A model generated the notes under the pieces. The model saw nothing but the letters and a program-made list of their open reading frames with translations, made no database searches and was not told the origin of the DNA. The position numbers and the translations under genes are program-made. Below are positions 1 to 11,107 of a stretch of 64,000 nucleotides of DNA, in pieces (the first letter of the stretch is position 1; each line of letters starts with the position of its first letter). Origin of the DNA: Warburgia ugandensis (taxonomy: Eukaryota > Streptophyta > Magnoliopsida > Canellales > Canellaceae); NCBI GenBank assembly GCA_035236585.1, contig CP141132.1, forward strand, positions 26,371,445-26,435,444. The letters run 5' to 3'.

Positions 1-838
1 CAAACAAAAATATGAAAGAGATATTCACTTCAAGTATAGCCCAAAAGAAAAGTTGTCCTAAAAGATATTCTTTGAAGACCTCTACTCAATTTTGAACATT
101 TCAAATCCTTATACCCTTCTTTTCTGAACCTGTCTTAAGCCTACGTTTTGTTCGAGTTAAAGAATTATTGATCTTAGGTGAAACATAGCCTTAAAGAGGT
201 AATAAAAAGAAGGAATTAAGGTAAACTACCCCTAATATTCATGGTGATAACATCCACTCTTAAGGATCACTTTCATTTGTCTCGTGAGCATTCAAAAGAT
301 TTATGTGAATCATTAGCTTGTTGGGTTCGGTCTCATAATGAGAGAAATATATTTAAACCTTTATCTCAGAGTTTCATTTCTAAGAGTATACCTGTGAGGA
401 TTCGATGTCAAGACATATTTCCAATGAAATTTAAGCATATCCAATTAGAAGTCAAGATTTATGTGGCTATACACACATATGGACTCCGAGAAATAACTCA
501 AATAAAGTGTCTTTAATATGTGTAAGATGTGTAAAATGGTCAAATCTTCTCCATTAAGTTATGAAAAACTAGTAGATAGCTAATGAATGAGGATTCTCTG
601 GGATAAAATAGGAGACTCAACCTTTTAAATTTTGTGGGTATATTTACTGCAAACCCTCACGAGGCTTAACTCGTCCACTAGGGGTAACCTAGGGGTTCAA
701 GGGCTTGTTGCATGTGCTAAATGCAATCATGAGTATCTACGAAAGTGGCACTTTGTACCAGTTTTTGAAAAATAAAAAAACAGAGAAAGATTTTTCGCAT
801 GTTTTGCTCAGGACTAATAAAATGCTAGTTGGGGGATA
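1..838 (+). mobile_element. 3' internal end of an Athila-like gypsy element (entering from the left)
   Basis: This non-coding stretch is an inverted relative of 41961-43080 and of 59107-59740. Shared landmarks are the 'cttatacccttcttt' segment, the 'ggtaaactacccctaatattc' segment, and the passage mentioning a gradual loss of homology near 780. It ends in a purine tract, ttgggggata at 829-838, the expected polypurine tract before a 3' LTR. The 91-codon open frame at 241-516 lies inside the repeat and has no recognisable domain, so it is not called as a gene. The pol genes of this copy lie left of the window. Confidence 0.65.
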
Positions 839-3029
839 TGTTAAGTGTTTAATTTTGGATAAAATACCCATAGTTTAGCTTTTAATTAGATCATATAACT
901 CATCAATTTGATAATTTTTAGATAAAATATGAAATTTAGCTCAAATTGACCATCCATTCATATATTGTCAAAAATAACAATCATATGATCATCCAAGCTA
1001 ATTAGATGCTTAATGTACGGTTTAGATGATTCTAATATGGTCTTTTGTTTTGCAGATCAACCATATTATGGCTTGGATAGCTCATATCAAAATTAACGGT
1101 GCCAGATCATCCTAAAGAACATTGAATGGTTTGGATTGAATTAATGGATGAGATTACTTATCAAGGAACAACAAGCAAGATGGAATGGTTACCTAAAAGA
1201 GAATTGATTTTCATGGAGTAGATTTTTTGAATAGGATATCACTAGCATGGAAAGTCTTAAAAATAGAAGAAAAAAAATGGAATTATATTGGAAACTTCCT
1301 AACCGTAGTGAGGAATGGAAAAGGGAAGAGGGTGAGAAGAGAATTAGAAGGAAAAAGGCTTTATAAGAGGGAAACTATGGGAGTCTTAGGGAGTTTTAGT
1401 TTGGCTTTTGTTTTCCTTTACTTGCCATTCTTTTCCTTCATTGTTTTCTTTTGTTTCCTATTTGTTACCGTATTTTAGTCTTTTCCTTGTCCCCTTCTCA
1501 CTCTCTCATTCCCTCTACTATTCTATCTGCACAGCGCCAACACATCTCCCACCTTCTTCACTGTCCAGCGGCAATGTCGATGAACTCCAGTCATTGACGT
1601 AGTTGCTATCCAATCCCATCTTTCCCATTCTTTCCCTACCCTCTTTGCTATCTCTCGTGCTCTCCCCTCCTGTCTTCCACTTACTGCACCTTTCTCTGTT
1701 TTGTTCTCCACTCTGGCTTCATGCAGCCTAGATTTCCATCTACTTCAACTACTGCCCAATCGATGCCCAGACCATCTCCTTCTTTCTTCACTCCAGCCCA
1801 ACACCCAACTTCCAGCACTGGACACCTGCCCAAAGATTCTTCACCAACATCGAGTTCCCTCCTCCATCTAATCACTATCATTTGGCCTTGCTTCCACCCA
1901 TCACCGCTCTTCCCTTCAGTCTGGTCCAGCATTGCACCATCCAGCCTAGATCGTCCCCCTCTACCCATCACCACCCCGGTCGTTGTCCCTACTTGTTCAT
2001 TGTCAACCGGTTCTCCCTCCTCCATCTGATCCACTAGTCATCGGTTATCTCTTCAGATCGCATCGACAAACCCCATCACCAATCTTCCCTATTCACCAGC
2101 ACCAAACCTCCCTACTCTTCATCACTGGTCATTCCCTGCTTCTCCATCATGCCTGGATCTCTTCAGCACAGCACCACGCACCGGGCCTTGCCTTCGTCTT
2201 GTCATCGACGTCTGCACCTTAATCTTCTCGGGCGATCTCCTCTGGCAAAGTCTTCTGTTTTAGTTCCATTTTATGAGAAATTTAAGGAACTTTCAGGAAA
2301 AATTCCATTTTTGCCCTAAATATAAAAAATTTAATTACATTTTTTTGTCCTATTACTATTCTTATCCGCCTTCTATTCTATTCATGTTTTGTTATCTACA
2401 TTTTGTGTTGTTCTCACTTAATCCATGAACAGTTTAATCCAAATATGTATTATTCAAGCTTAATTAAATCAACGGTTCTTCTTTGACAAACAAGAGCTCT
2501 TTATTTCTTCAACTATTTCACATCAGAATTTCAATTCCTCTTGAGATCTTGTTCTTAGGACACTTCCTAGCATGTTTATCATTCCTGATCTTCAATTTGA
2601 AAATCAAAAATCAAATCTAAGATATTAAAACTCAAATTTCTTATCTAGATTATATTTTTGCAATTATTGAGAATCTACTTAATCCATTGGGTAGATCATC
2701 AATCAAAAGTACCGAAAAGATACTAATGAAGCTTATTGAAGTTTATGAGCCCAGATCTAAAGAAATTGATGATAATTGGTCTAGGAAAGTAGATTTTTCA
2801 TATTTCTTTAGTTAATTTGTTGTCTTTTTTAATTGGATTTCTATAATTTTAATTTTTCAAATACATCTGAAGTCTGAATGCACTTTCTATTAATTTTTTT
2901 CATTTAATTTTATTTTTTTTAGATTTAAATTTTATTAAAACTCCAAATTCTTAAGCGAGTCCCAGTGAGATCGACTAGTACTTGCATACGCTACACTACA
3001 ATGGCCCGTGCACTTGCAAAAATACAACA
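839..3029 (+). repeat. 3' LTR of an Athila-like gypsy element (copy E)
   Basis: It begins TGTTAAGTGTTTAATTTT directly after the purine tract, matching the start of the LTR at 39234-41960 read on the minus strand (TGATAAGTGTTTAATTTT). It ends near 3029 (acaaca) after a 'gtgagatcgactagtacttg...cgtgcacttgc' tail like that of the other LTRs. The middle, about 1480-2260, is strikingly C/T-rich compared with its AT-rich surroundings and opens overlapping frames on both strands. These have the Ser/Pro bias expected from composition and no domain, so I read them as LTR sequence and not genes. The exact 3' boundary is inferred. Confidence 0.6.
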
Positions 3030-3039
3030 ATAAGTTCAA

Positions 3040-4985
3040 AAAAATGGTATATTAATGTAACTATTGTTATTGGTATTGGTATTGAATGGTACCAAATAGA
3101 TCTAATTGCTCTTGTAGACAAAGGTGGAGATATTAACTGTATTACAAGAAGGGTTAATGCCAATAAAATATTTTGAAAAAACTTTTCAAACATTTACTTA
3201 GGCAAGCAATAATAAGCTGAAAATAAAGTAGAAGTTGATTAATTATGTTGTGTGTAATGAAGACATTTGTATTCTAGTTTCATTTCTTTTCATCAAGGAC
3301 ATTCATCATCGTGTTATCTTAGGCACTCCATTTTTACACCAAATAATGCCTATAGATAAAATTGATCCTTTAAGAATTTATTTATCAAAAAGGGAAAACA
3401 ATTTTCTTTTAGATTTATAATAGGTCCAAAAACATATCTGCTTAATGAAGCAAGAAAAATTCTTTTGAAAGAACAACAAATTAATTTTATTCAAGAAGAG
3501 ATATCTTATATTGATATCAATAGAACTCTTCAAGATAATGATTTTCAAATAAAAGTCAAGGAACTTTTAAATTATCTCTTAAATGATTTATGTAATGACC
3601 TCACAAATGCCTTATGGAATAGGAAGAAACACAATTTCTCTCTTCCATACGAAAGGTCTTTTGATGAGAAAAATATTTCAACAAAAGCAAGACTAGCTCA
3701 AATGAATGCTACTTAGAGCTATGTCAAAATAAAATTAATGACCTAATAAACACGAAAATTAACAAGAAAATCTTTTTTCCCATGGTTTTGTACTACATTT
3801 TATATCAATAAAGCAGCAGAACAAGAACGAGGTAAGCCTAAACTAGTTATAAATTATAAAGCTCTCAAATGGATTAGGTATCAAATTCCTAATAAAAGGG
3901 ACTTGCTTAATAGGTTGCAGAATGCTTTAATCTTTTCCAAATTTTATTTACAATCTAGATATTGGCATGTCCAGTTCAAGGGGACTAATAGGTGTAAAAC
4001 TATGTTTGCTATCCCTTTTGGGCATTTTGAATGGAATGTTATGACTTTCAGTTTAAAAAATGCACCTTTTGAATTTCAAAATATCATGAATGATATCCTT
4101 AATCCTTATATTAAATTTATCATCACTTATATTGATGATGTACTTGTTTTTTCAAAATCAATTAACTAGTACTTTAAACATTTACAAATTTTCAAATGGC
4201 TAGTAAAGACAAATGGTCTTGTTTTATCTACTTTGAAAATATTTTTTTTCAAGAAGTAAGATTTCTTGGTCATAATATTTGCCAAGGTAAAAGTATTCCA
4301 ATTCAAAGAAGTATTGAATTTGCTTCTAAATTTTAATGAAATTACTGATATTAAACAACTTCAAAGATTTTTAACATCTTCAAATTATATTGTTGATTAT
4401 TATCATAATCTTGCTTAGGATACTGCAATTCTTTATAATAGACTAAAGAAAAATGCAAAACCATGGACTACTAAACATACAAAATCTGTTCAAAAAATAA
4501 AATATATAGTCCATAACCTTCCTTGCCTTAATTTGGCAAATACAGAATGATTTGAAATTATTGAAACTGATGCTTCTAATATTGCTTTAGGTGGTATTCT
4601 TATGCAGGAAAATCATGAGACTAATAAGAAAGAATTAGTTAGATTTTATTGTGAAAAATGGAATACTAATCCAAAAAAGTATTCTAAAATCAAGAAAGAA
4701 ATGCTTTCAATAGTAAAATGTATTTTAAAATTTCTAGATGACCTTTTAAATCAAAAAAATTTTGTTAAGAATTGCTTGCATTGTAGCCAAACAAATGTTT
4801 GAAAAAGATGTTTAAAACATTGTTTCAGAACAAATCTTTACTGGTTGGTAAGCTCAATTATCTGTCTTTGATTTTGACATAGAATACATTAAGAGAGAAT
4901 ATAACTCTTTGCCTAACTTCCATGCTTGAAATTTTTTTGCAAGGATCCTGAGTAGTGGCAGAGGGGGCCGATGAAATGGTCATGG
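3040..4985 (+). pseudogene. Endogenous pararetrovirus polyprotein remnant: protease, reverse transcriptase, RNase H
   Basis: Broken coding sequence of a Caulimoviridae-type polymerase. In order: an aspartic protease with the active-site region near 3110-3150 (LVDKGGDINCI, where the family has D-T/S-G-A-D, so the catalytic motif is altered) and the conserved ILGTPFL block near 3325-3345; a reverse transcriptase at about 3830-4300 with PFGHFEWNVM, LKNAPFEFQNIMND and the catalytic YIDDV at about 4129-4143; and RNase H at about 4550-4950 with ETDAS and the I-K-K-E block. Several in-frame stops and frameshifts separate the pieces, for example near 3420, 3716 and 4169, so no functional protein is made. 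The GTPFL and FGHFEW motifs favour a petuvirus- or florendovirus-like caulimovirid over Ty3/gypsy; genus assignment is an inference. The movement and capsid regions expected upstream are missing because the LTR at 839-3029 abuts the protease. Confidence 0.75.
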
Positions 4986-6060
4986 TAATATCCCAGACCA
5001 TAAAGGAAAATCAATAATATCTTCTAAGGAATTTCCTTCAATGAAATAGGACAATACTCCAAATCAAATATCTTTAGGTAATATCCCTTCTCAATTATCC
5101 TTTGAAAATATACCAAAATCTCAATTTACATCTCAGAAATCAATAAAAGAGGTAATGACTACTTCTCTAGAGAATTACCTCCAAAGAAATTCAAATATAA
5201 TATCTTTCACATCAATTTTGGGATATGGTGTTTTGCTACATGCAAAATCATCCCTATCCAATAAGGACAGAAAAAATTCAATATATGATGGAGAAATTAC
5301 TCTAAGAAATGAATTGTGTGGAAACAAACCACTTTTATAATAATGATTGCATTACTATAAATTTTAATAAGTGTATGTTTAATAAAGTAAAATTTCCTCT
5401 AGAATAGGATATTTATCCTGATCAATTCAAATGGATCACAAAAAAATAAGGGACCAAATACCTATATAATCGGTGGGATTATACTGAGTCAATGACTCTT
5501 GTAATGAATCTTGAGAATGACTAGAAGAAGCACTCCTAGTTTCTCAAAATGAAACCCCAGCTCACTTCTCGTGGAGTACCTGCATGGTTCTTCCATTGGT
5601 GGAGAAAGATTGGGCCTACTCTACAAATATGACCAAAGTCAATAGAATCTCTTTATAATACATAGGTTGAATATGAACCCCAAATATATAAAATCTCTTC
5701 CAACGAATTAATAGAAGGGTACTATGAATTTCTTGTCTTCACTAAATTTGAGATTTTATGGATATGAAAATGGTCTATACAAGTGGAATCAGATGAGTTG
5801 AATATTCCAACTCTAAAATGAAATATTTCATTAAATGGTGGTCTAAATTCAACTTAGATAACAAAGCCAGATAAATATCTCAGACAATTGAGGCTAATAA
5901 AGCCTTAATGGACAATATTTCAGTCATTAGGTCAGCCTCCTCAATTGAAGAATTCAAAAGAATGCTCCAACGAAAATATCCGATAAGTACTGAAGATCAA
6001 ATATGGGTCAAATATTTGGATTGCATGAAGAACTAGATAATGTCACCCTTCAACATTTTA
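4986..6060 (+). pseudogene. Endogenous pararetrovirus segment downstream of RNase H, degenerate
   Basis: Continues the viral relic. A glycine-rich RGG stretch follows RNase H near 4960-4975 and is mirrored in the minus-strand copy near 7770. Fragmented frames follow. Between about 5550 and 5920 one frame reads with Trp-rich blocks (AWFFHWWRKIGP, EILWIWKWSI) in a style I associate with a caulimovirid downstream protein, but I cannot name it. Stops and frame changes are frequent. The open frame at 5155-5340 has no domain I recognise. Confidence 0.4.
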
Positions 6061-6485
6061 GCAACAACAAAAAAAAAATCTCTACAATTGCAAAACCATC
6101 ATGATCAAAATCAATGTCAGAAGATAATATCTTTCAATATAGATAGAATTTGAATAAAGCTACAAATTTTGAAGATTATTGGGATGCGTCAATGATTATG
6201 CTTTCTCAATTTCTACAGTCCAAGAATGATTGAAGACACTAACAAGAAAGGGAAGAGAAAAAGAATATATCCTTGAATAAACCTTGCTTTGAATAACAAT
6301 AGCATCTAATTTTGATGGAAAATCACTACACTAGCAATTAGTCAAAAAAGGAATCTTCTTTTCAAAAGCTAATTTAACAAAGAAAGAATGAATCATCTCT
6401 AATTGCGATAATACAAGATGAGTCATCACTAGCAATAATTCAAGGAATCTGCTTTTGGTTTGCATTAGCCCACTTTCAATCAATA
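6061..6485. other. AT-rich stretch between viral coding remnant and viral leader; nothing recognised
   Basis: No open frame of note and no similarity to other parts of the window. Probably degenerate viral or flanking sequence because it lies between two virus-like segments. Confidence 0.3.
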
Positions 6486-6726
6486 TCGACAAAAAACACT
6501 CCTCCTTTGTCTTTCAATAAAACTTTTGAAGTTTCCACCATATTAGTTTGCACATGAGAATCATCTCTACTTTGTAAGTATTGGCATCTCAGTCCTCCGC
6601 TTCCCCTTTACACTCCTCTGTAATCCTTCTTCTCTTTCTATAAAAATTTTGAAATTTCATCCATACTGGTTTGCACATGAGATCATCTCTACACTATATG
6701 TATTGCCATCTCAACTCTCTGCTTAT
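6486..6726 (+). repeat. Approximately 120-bp tandem duplication in a viral-like promoter region
   Basis: Two diverged direct copies lie side by side. Copy 1 is about 6504-6600 and copy 2 about 6624-6726. Both carry an 'ataaaa' box, then 'tttgcacatgag', 'atcatctctac' and 'ttgccatctca'-like segments, in the same order. The second copy has the better TATA box. Confidence 0.6.
6636..6650 (+). promoter_or_regulatory. Candidate TATA box of the pararetroviral transcript
   Basis: ctataaaaat, about 90 bp upstream of a tRNA-Met-type primer-binding site and inside the duplicated block. It is a plausible core promoter by position. Function is inferred only; in well known caulimoviruses the distance to the primer site is larger. 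Confidence 0.35.
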
Positions 6727-6730
6727 CCTT

Positions 6731-6745
6731 TGGTATCAGGGCCAT
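6731..6745 (+). other. Primer-binding site complementary to initiator tRNA-Met
   Basis: tggtatcagggccat matches the canonical plant retroelement primer site TGGTATCAGAGCCAT at 14 of 15 positions. In Caulimoviridae this site marks the start of the genome. It could also belong to a copia element, but no copia LTR end (TA/CA) directly precedes it and it lies between two viral segments. Confidence 0.6.
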
Positions 6746-7229
6746 AATGTGCGGCTAAGTATTTGTAGGCTTGATTGTAAAGAATAGTAATGTAATTAGT
6801 ATAGTCTATTATTATCATTATCGTTGATCATAATCATGCCATGGGCATTTACAAGAGGCTGGAGTTGCTCTGGATGACACCAAGGATGGTCATTCTAAGA
6901 ATTATTTTATATTAATCTATTCAAAATGTCTTATGGGTCAACATCAAAGTCGTCTAGGCCTTTGTTTCAATGGCAATGATTGCAGAAGGGGTTTTGCAAT
7001 CAATCGTTGACAGTCGAATAAGACATGAGAATAGATCATTATAAAACTATACTTAGCTAATTAGATAATTCTAGATTATACACTTATATTATATGATTCT
7101 TTGCAATCGACTCTACTCTTGGCATTCATGATGGCTATGAGAAATAATAATGATAAGTGTGTTAGGAATATCAATATGGTGGAATTCCCTGCAAACTATT
7201 CCTTATTGAGTCTAAATATTGAGGAGGGG
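6746..7229. other. Sequence after the primer site; nothing recognised
   Basis: No convincing frame on either strand. It sits between the plus-strand and minus-strand pararetroviral fragments and may be leader sequence. Confidence 0.3.
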
Positions 7230-7935
7230 AAGGATTTTCTTATTTATTAGAAGTTTCCCCTATTTTATTTTGTTCTTCTATGTTACTTAATCTTCTTTCT
7301 TTTAAGTTATTTTCATTTTTTATTAAATCAATTTCTATCTTAAGAGAATTGATTTCTCTCTTAAGATCTTGGACAATGACATTACTAGAAATTGAAGGTT
7401 TATTATTCAACCTTTGAGTTACTTCTAACATTTTTTAAACTTTATTAGTATATATTATCTTGTTATCTTCTTCTTTATTATCTGAAGCAATTTTAAGAAT
7501 TGTTTCAAATATTATTCTTTTAAGATTTTTATATCTTACTTAATCAACTAAGTCAATTAGATCCTACAGAGATTGTGTAAGAGTATTAATAGATAGATTA
7601 TTCATTTCAACAATTGCTTTCTAACATTCTGCATCTTTATTATTTCTAAGTGTATTATACTTTCCTTTACAACATAAATTATTCTCTTCAGATTCTGAAA
7701 AAGATGAGGCCTCATAGACAAATAAAACAGAAAGATTTGAATTTGAAGAACTAAGCACTATTTTGTGTGTTACCATGGCCTAATCTCCCTCTACCACTAA
7801 TAATATTTGCAAAAATTCTCAAAGAAGTCAGGCAGAGAATTATACACTTTCTTAATGTATTGTATGTCAATATCAAAGAAAAGATTTGTTTTGAAACAAA
7901 TAATTTGTTTGACTACATTATAATCAATTCTTAAA
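7230..7935 (-). pseudogene. Second endogenous pararetrovirus fragment, inverted
   Basis: Read from 7935 downward, the minus strand begins with the end of RNase H (FDIDIQYIKK, then NSLPDF), equivalent to FDFDIEYIKRE and NSLPNF in the plus-strand copy near 4870-4920, followed by the same Arg/Gly-rich junction. Downstream (about 7770-7240) is a Ser/Glu-rich and then coiled-coil-like protein; the last open part is 7240-7431, with heptad-like Leu/Ile spacing in its middle. There are several internal stops. This fragment preserves the protein after RNase H better than the plus-strand copy. Confidence 0.6.
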
Positions 7936-7965
7936 AGAAAATTTTGAGATACGTTTTATTTTATA

Positions 7966-8009
7966 GAGAGAGAGAGAGAGAGAGAGAGACACACACACAC
8001 ACACACACA
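7966..8009. repeat. Compound dinucleotide microsatellite (AG)n(AC)n
   Basis: An uninterrupted AG run switches to an AC run. The long minus-strand frame through it (7961-8185) starts in a Leu/Ser/Val/Cys repeat and is an artefact. Confidence 0.95.
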
Positions 8010-8584
8010 AACACAATCAAATCAATATAAAATCTAATAAAGATAGTTTTAACAGATATGACTTGAGGTAAGCGTCCTAGTAGGCTACACACCAATCGAT
8101 GCGGGAGAACCAATCCATAAGTCATGTAAAAAGCAAGATCCAAACAACAAATAAGAAGACTCATAAAAAAGATACCAAGTGTCATTCTTCATTATCTCCT
8201 ACCCATCTAAACCTTTTATGTTAATTACCGTTCTCAGTTCAATCTACAGATCTCTTATAACAATCCAAATTTCATAGTACAAAACTGAGCAATGTGTTCC
8301 ATCTCGTGTACGAACATTAAGTACACTTTAAGGTATATAGAAGCATTTTAGAATGGTTTAAAAATGACAAGGGCTTGGCTTTTAGAAATGCACCTCCAGC
8401 GCAGGCAACCCTGTTTTCAGTACACCGCGAGCAGAATAAGTTAGAACAAATCAGAGTTATGATCTCCAGATCATAAAGATCTTTGAATCATCTGGAACAA
8501 CAGCCGAGTTCATCGACACCCAGTTTAACCCCTGCAACCATCCAATTGTTTGACTGGGTAAAATTGCACAGGAGCAAATACATA
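8010..8584 (-). other. 3' flank / probable 3' UTR of the DUS1-like gene
   Basis: Non-coding sequence immediately after the DUS stop codon. It is less AT-rich next to the stop (8400-8584) than further away, consistent with a transcribed UTR. I see no exact AATAAA on the minus strand near the stop, so the end of the transcript is not placed. Confidence 0.4.
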
Positions 8585-9332
8585 TCATGAATGGCATGAT
8601 GCAAATCCATTTGACAGAACTCCCTCTGCACTACTACCCTTAATGTATAGCGGAATCCTAGTGCCTTGTTCCCTGAGCCGATTCACCATACCGTTAAGCC
8701 ACTCAAAAGTGAGTATCGATTGAGCATTGAGTTCCTCTCTTATGTGAGGACACATCCTAAACCACTCCCCTAAGAATTTGTGCACGTGAGAACGGATGAT
8801 CCTCCATGGAACGGGATATTTCTCACAGAGTTTTAAATACTCTTCCAGTAATGCAGCCTGATCCGATCCACTGTCTACATAATTTTCTTCCCCATTGCCA
8901 CTCCATTCAACTGTCCGATAGCCAGCAAACAATGCGGGATTCTCTAGAAGAGACTCAGCGGAAAGCACACCATCAGTGCCCGTCTCCTCCAAGCACTTGC
9001 AAACATCATCCATATGACGTATGTTTCCATTGGCAAGGACAGGAATCCTAACAGCACTTCTCACAGCCTTGATAGCGTCCCAGTTGGCACGGAATTTCTT
9101 CCCATCTTTCTCATCTCTGGTTCTGCCGTGGACAGCTAAAAGGGAGCAACCAGCATCCTCAAGCATCCTCGCATATGCAATTGTGTCTTGCAGGTTTGTA
9201 AAGATACGGATTTTGCATGAAACAGGAATATGAAGGTTGTTTGCAAGTTTTTCAACAAGTGATTTTATGAGTGGTAGGTTCTCCATCAAGAAGGCTCCAT
9301 AGTTCCCTCGCCTTGCAATTCGCTGGGGGCAC
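8585..9332 (-). CDS. DUS1L: tRNA-dihydrouridine synthase (DUS1-like), exon 3 with stop
   Basis: Last exon, 748 nt: one nucleotide completing a split Gly codon, then 248 residues and a TGA stop at 8585-8587. Dus enzymes reduce specific D-loop uridines of tRNA to dihydrouridine using FMN and NADPH. The exon opens with CPQRIARRGNYGAFLM, which holds the catalytic cysteine (residue 187 of the joined protein). Then come the barrel and FMN-phosphate blocks typical of the family: SCKIRIF, LLAVHGRTRDEKDG, IPVLANGNI, DGVLSAESLLENPALF. The C-terminal helical domain follows (HKFLGEWFRM and downstream). The acceptor is tgatgcacAG at 9333-9334. The apparent open frame reading upstream to 9388 is intron. 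Nothing in the exon is broken, unlike every mobile element around it, so this gene is likely active. Confidence 0.95.
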
Positions 9333-9664
9333 CTGTGCATCAGAGACGATTTTAGTTGGATGCCCATTATAAAACAGAATAACCACATTTAGGACTGACA
9401 ATGCTTTTCATAATTCAAACTATGCCCTGTAGCAAGTCCAGAACAACGTACGCACATTATTTTGGTAATCAAATCATCAGCATTGCATGCCCAACAAGAG
9501 GTACAAATCAACTACATGATGTCCAAGGCATCCCACTATCCTACCAGGAAATCAATATTCAATAGCTGTAAATAAGAGAAATTACACCAGTTTTTTAAAC
9601 TCCTGATGAAGACAGGCACGACTAGTTGCTACATACAAAAAGGCAGAGCCTATGACTCGACTAA

Positions 9665-11107
9665 GGCTAGGCGCAATGAGCTTGAAGTGCAGGGCAACTA
9701 GGTGTGACTTGTCACACAACTTGTTGCGCCTTGCGCCTTGAGCTTTCTGCACCCCGGACTCAACTGCAAATCGTAAGTGATTTAAAACCATTGTTTTTCC
9801 TATTTCTTCTTCTTTTTTATCCCTTACTTCCTTTCTTCTTCTTGCAGTCATCCTCATTTTCCATTGGTGATTAAAGTTTTCTTGAAGTGAATGAAGGTAA
9901 GAAATTACAGATTTATGTTGGGTTTTTTTTTTCCTATAATCCCTTTTCTTTAAAAAGCGGTAAAAACAGAGTTGTTTTTTCATTTTTAATGATTAATGCT
10001 TGATTTTCATCTGAAATGTCAACATATCTACACTAATGTTAAAAATGAAAACTCTGTTTCATCACTTCCATTTATTTTCATAGATTTAATGTATTATTCA
10101 CTGTTTTTTCAATTTCCTATATTTTTAACCAAAAATTGTCATATACATCAGTATTTTTTTATTTTCAATTTTTTTTTGTAAAATACGTTCATAGCTATGC
10201 ATTATATATCTAAAAAAGACATTTCCATTTTCTTGTTTCATGTTTTTTTACCTTTCTTTTTTCATTTTTCAGAGAAAACAGTAAAATACACAGTATATAA
10301 TATGGTTTTTTTTCGTTTCTTTTTGCAATAAATGTGTAAATGTTTCCATTATAATGCTGAGGTCCACAATTCCTTATCAATGGTTTCATATTTTGCATGT
10401 TTTATTTACTTTTTTGTTTTTTTGTTACTTTCTTGTAAAATTCATCAAATAAATCTTTTTTTATGGTTAGTTTCAGTACCAATGCTAAAAAATATCATTC
10501 TAATGCTAAAAAATGACAATTCCTCATCATACTTTTCATAATTTGTATTTTTTTACATTTTTTGTTAAATTTTTCTGAAATAAAGAAACTATAATCTATT
10601 TCTTACATTCCTATATAAGAAAAGAAACAAATGTGTATTGTTTCCATTATAATGCTAAAAAATGATAAATCCACAACATACTTTTCACATCATCCATGCC
10701 TGCTTTTACTGTTTTTCACTTTTCTTTTTTTTACTTTCTTCTAAATTTCATGAAATAAATTATTGTTTTTTTGTTAATTTCAATACTAATGCTGAAAAAT
10801 ATCATTGTAATGCTGAAAAATGACAATTCCACATCATGCTTTTCATAATTTGTAAGTTTTTACTGTTTTTTACCTTTTCAGTTAATTTTTTCTTACCTTG
10901 GGTTGTTTATTCTTTAATGATTCCATTTCACTCATTTGACTAATATTGGTTTATATCTTTATAGTCCTTTGTTTTTCTTAATTTTAAAGATTTTTTTGTA
11001 ATTTTTGTAATTTATTTTGAATTTTTGAAAAAAAAAAATGATTATTTAATTTTGTGCCTTGGGAACTAGTCCGGGTGCCTAGTCCCTCCAGGCTCAAGTC
11101 GCAACCC
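9665..11107. mobile_element. Candidate non-autonomous DNA transposon with imperfect terminal inverted repeats
   Basis: Left end about 9665-9705 and right end about 11075-11107 are imperfect inverted copies, GC-rich in an AT-rich setting, sharing the order g-c-g, tgagc, (g)agggcaacta/agggacta, ggtg/ggca. The 1.4 kb between them has no transposase frame, is very AT-rich and is internally repetitive. The terminal style (gcgcctt/aggcgc) resembles hAT-type elements, but I found no clear 8-bp target duplication. The 133-codon minus frame at 9582-9983 spans the left end and is not a gene. Confidence 0.35.
10339..10880. repeat. Approximately 300-bp internal tandem repeat, about two units
   Basis: Two landmark strings recur in the same order: 'tttccattataatgct' at about 10347 and 10639, and 'aatgct(a/g)aaaaatgacaattcc...catcat.cttttcataatttg' at about 10501 and 10807. 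The offsets are close to 295-308 bp. Within each unit the 'aatgctaaaaaat' string is itself doubled. Confidence 0.6.

Noticed and set aside
1523..2222. Four overlapping frames on both strands, up to 117 codons, in the C/T-rich part of the left LTR
   Set aside because: Length on both strands follows from low A/T stop density in pyrimidine-rich DNA; residues are Ser/Pro or Gly/Glu biased with no domain, and the region is LTR.
7961..8185. 74-codon minus frame
   Set aside because: Its Leu/Ser and Val/Cys repeat end is a translated microsatellite.
9333..9388. Extension of the DUS exon 3 frame to an upstream ATG at 9388
   Set aside because: The extra 18 residues do not fit the Dus family, and an AG acceptor lies exactly where homology begins.
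9582..9983. 133-codon minus frame as a gene
   Set aside because: Lys/Arg-rich translation of a T-rich intron tract and of the transposon end; no domain.
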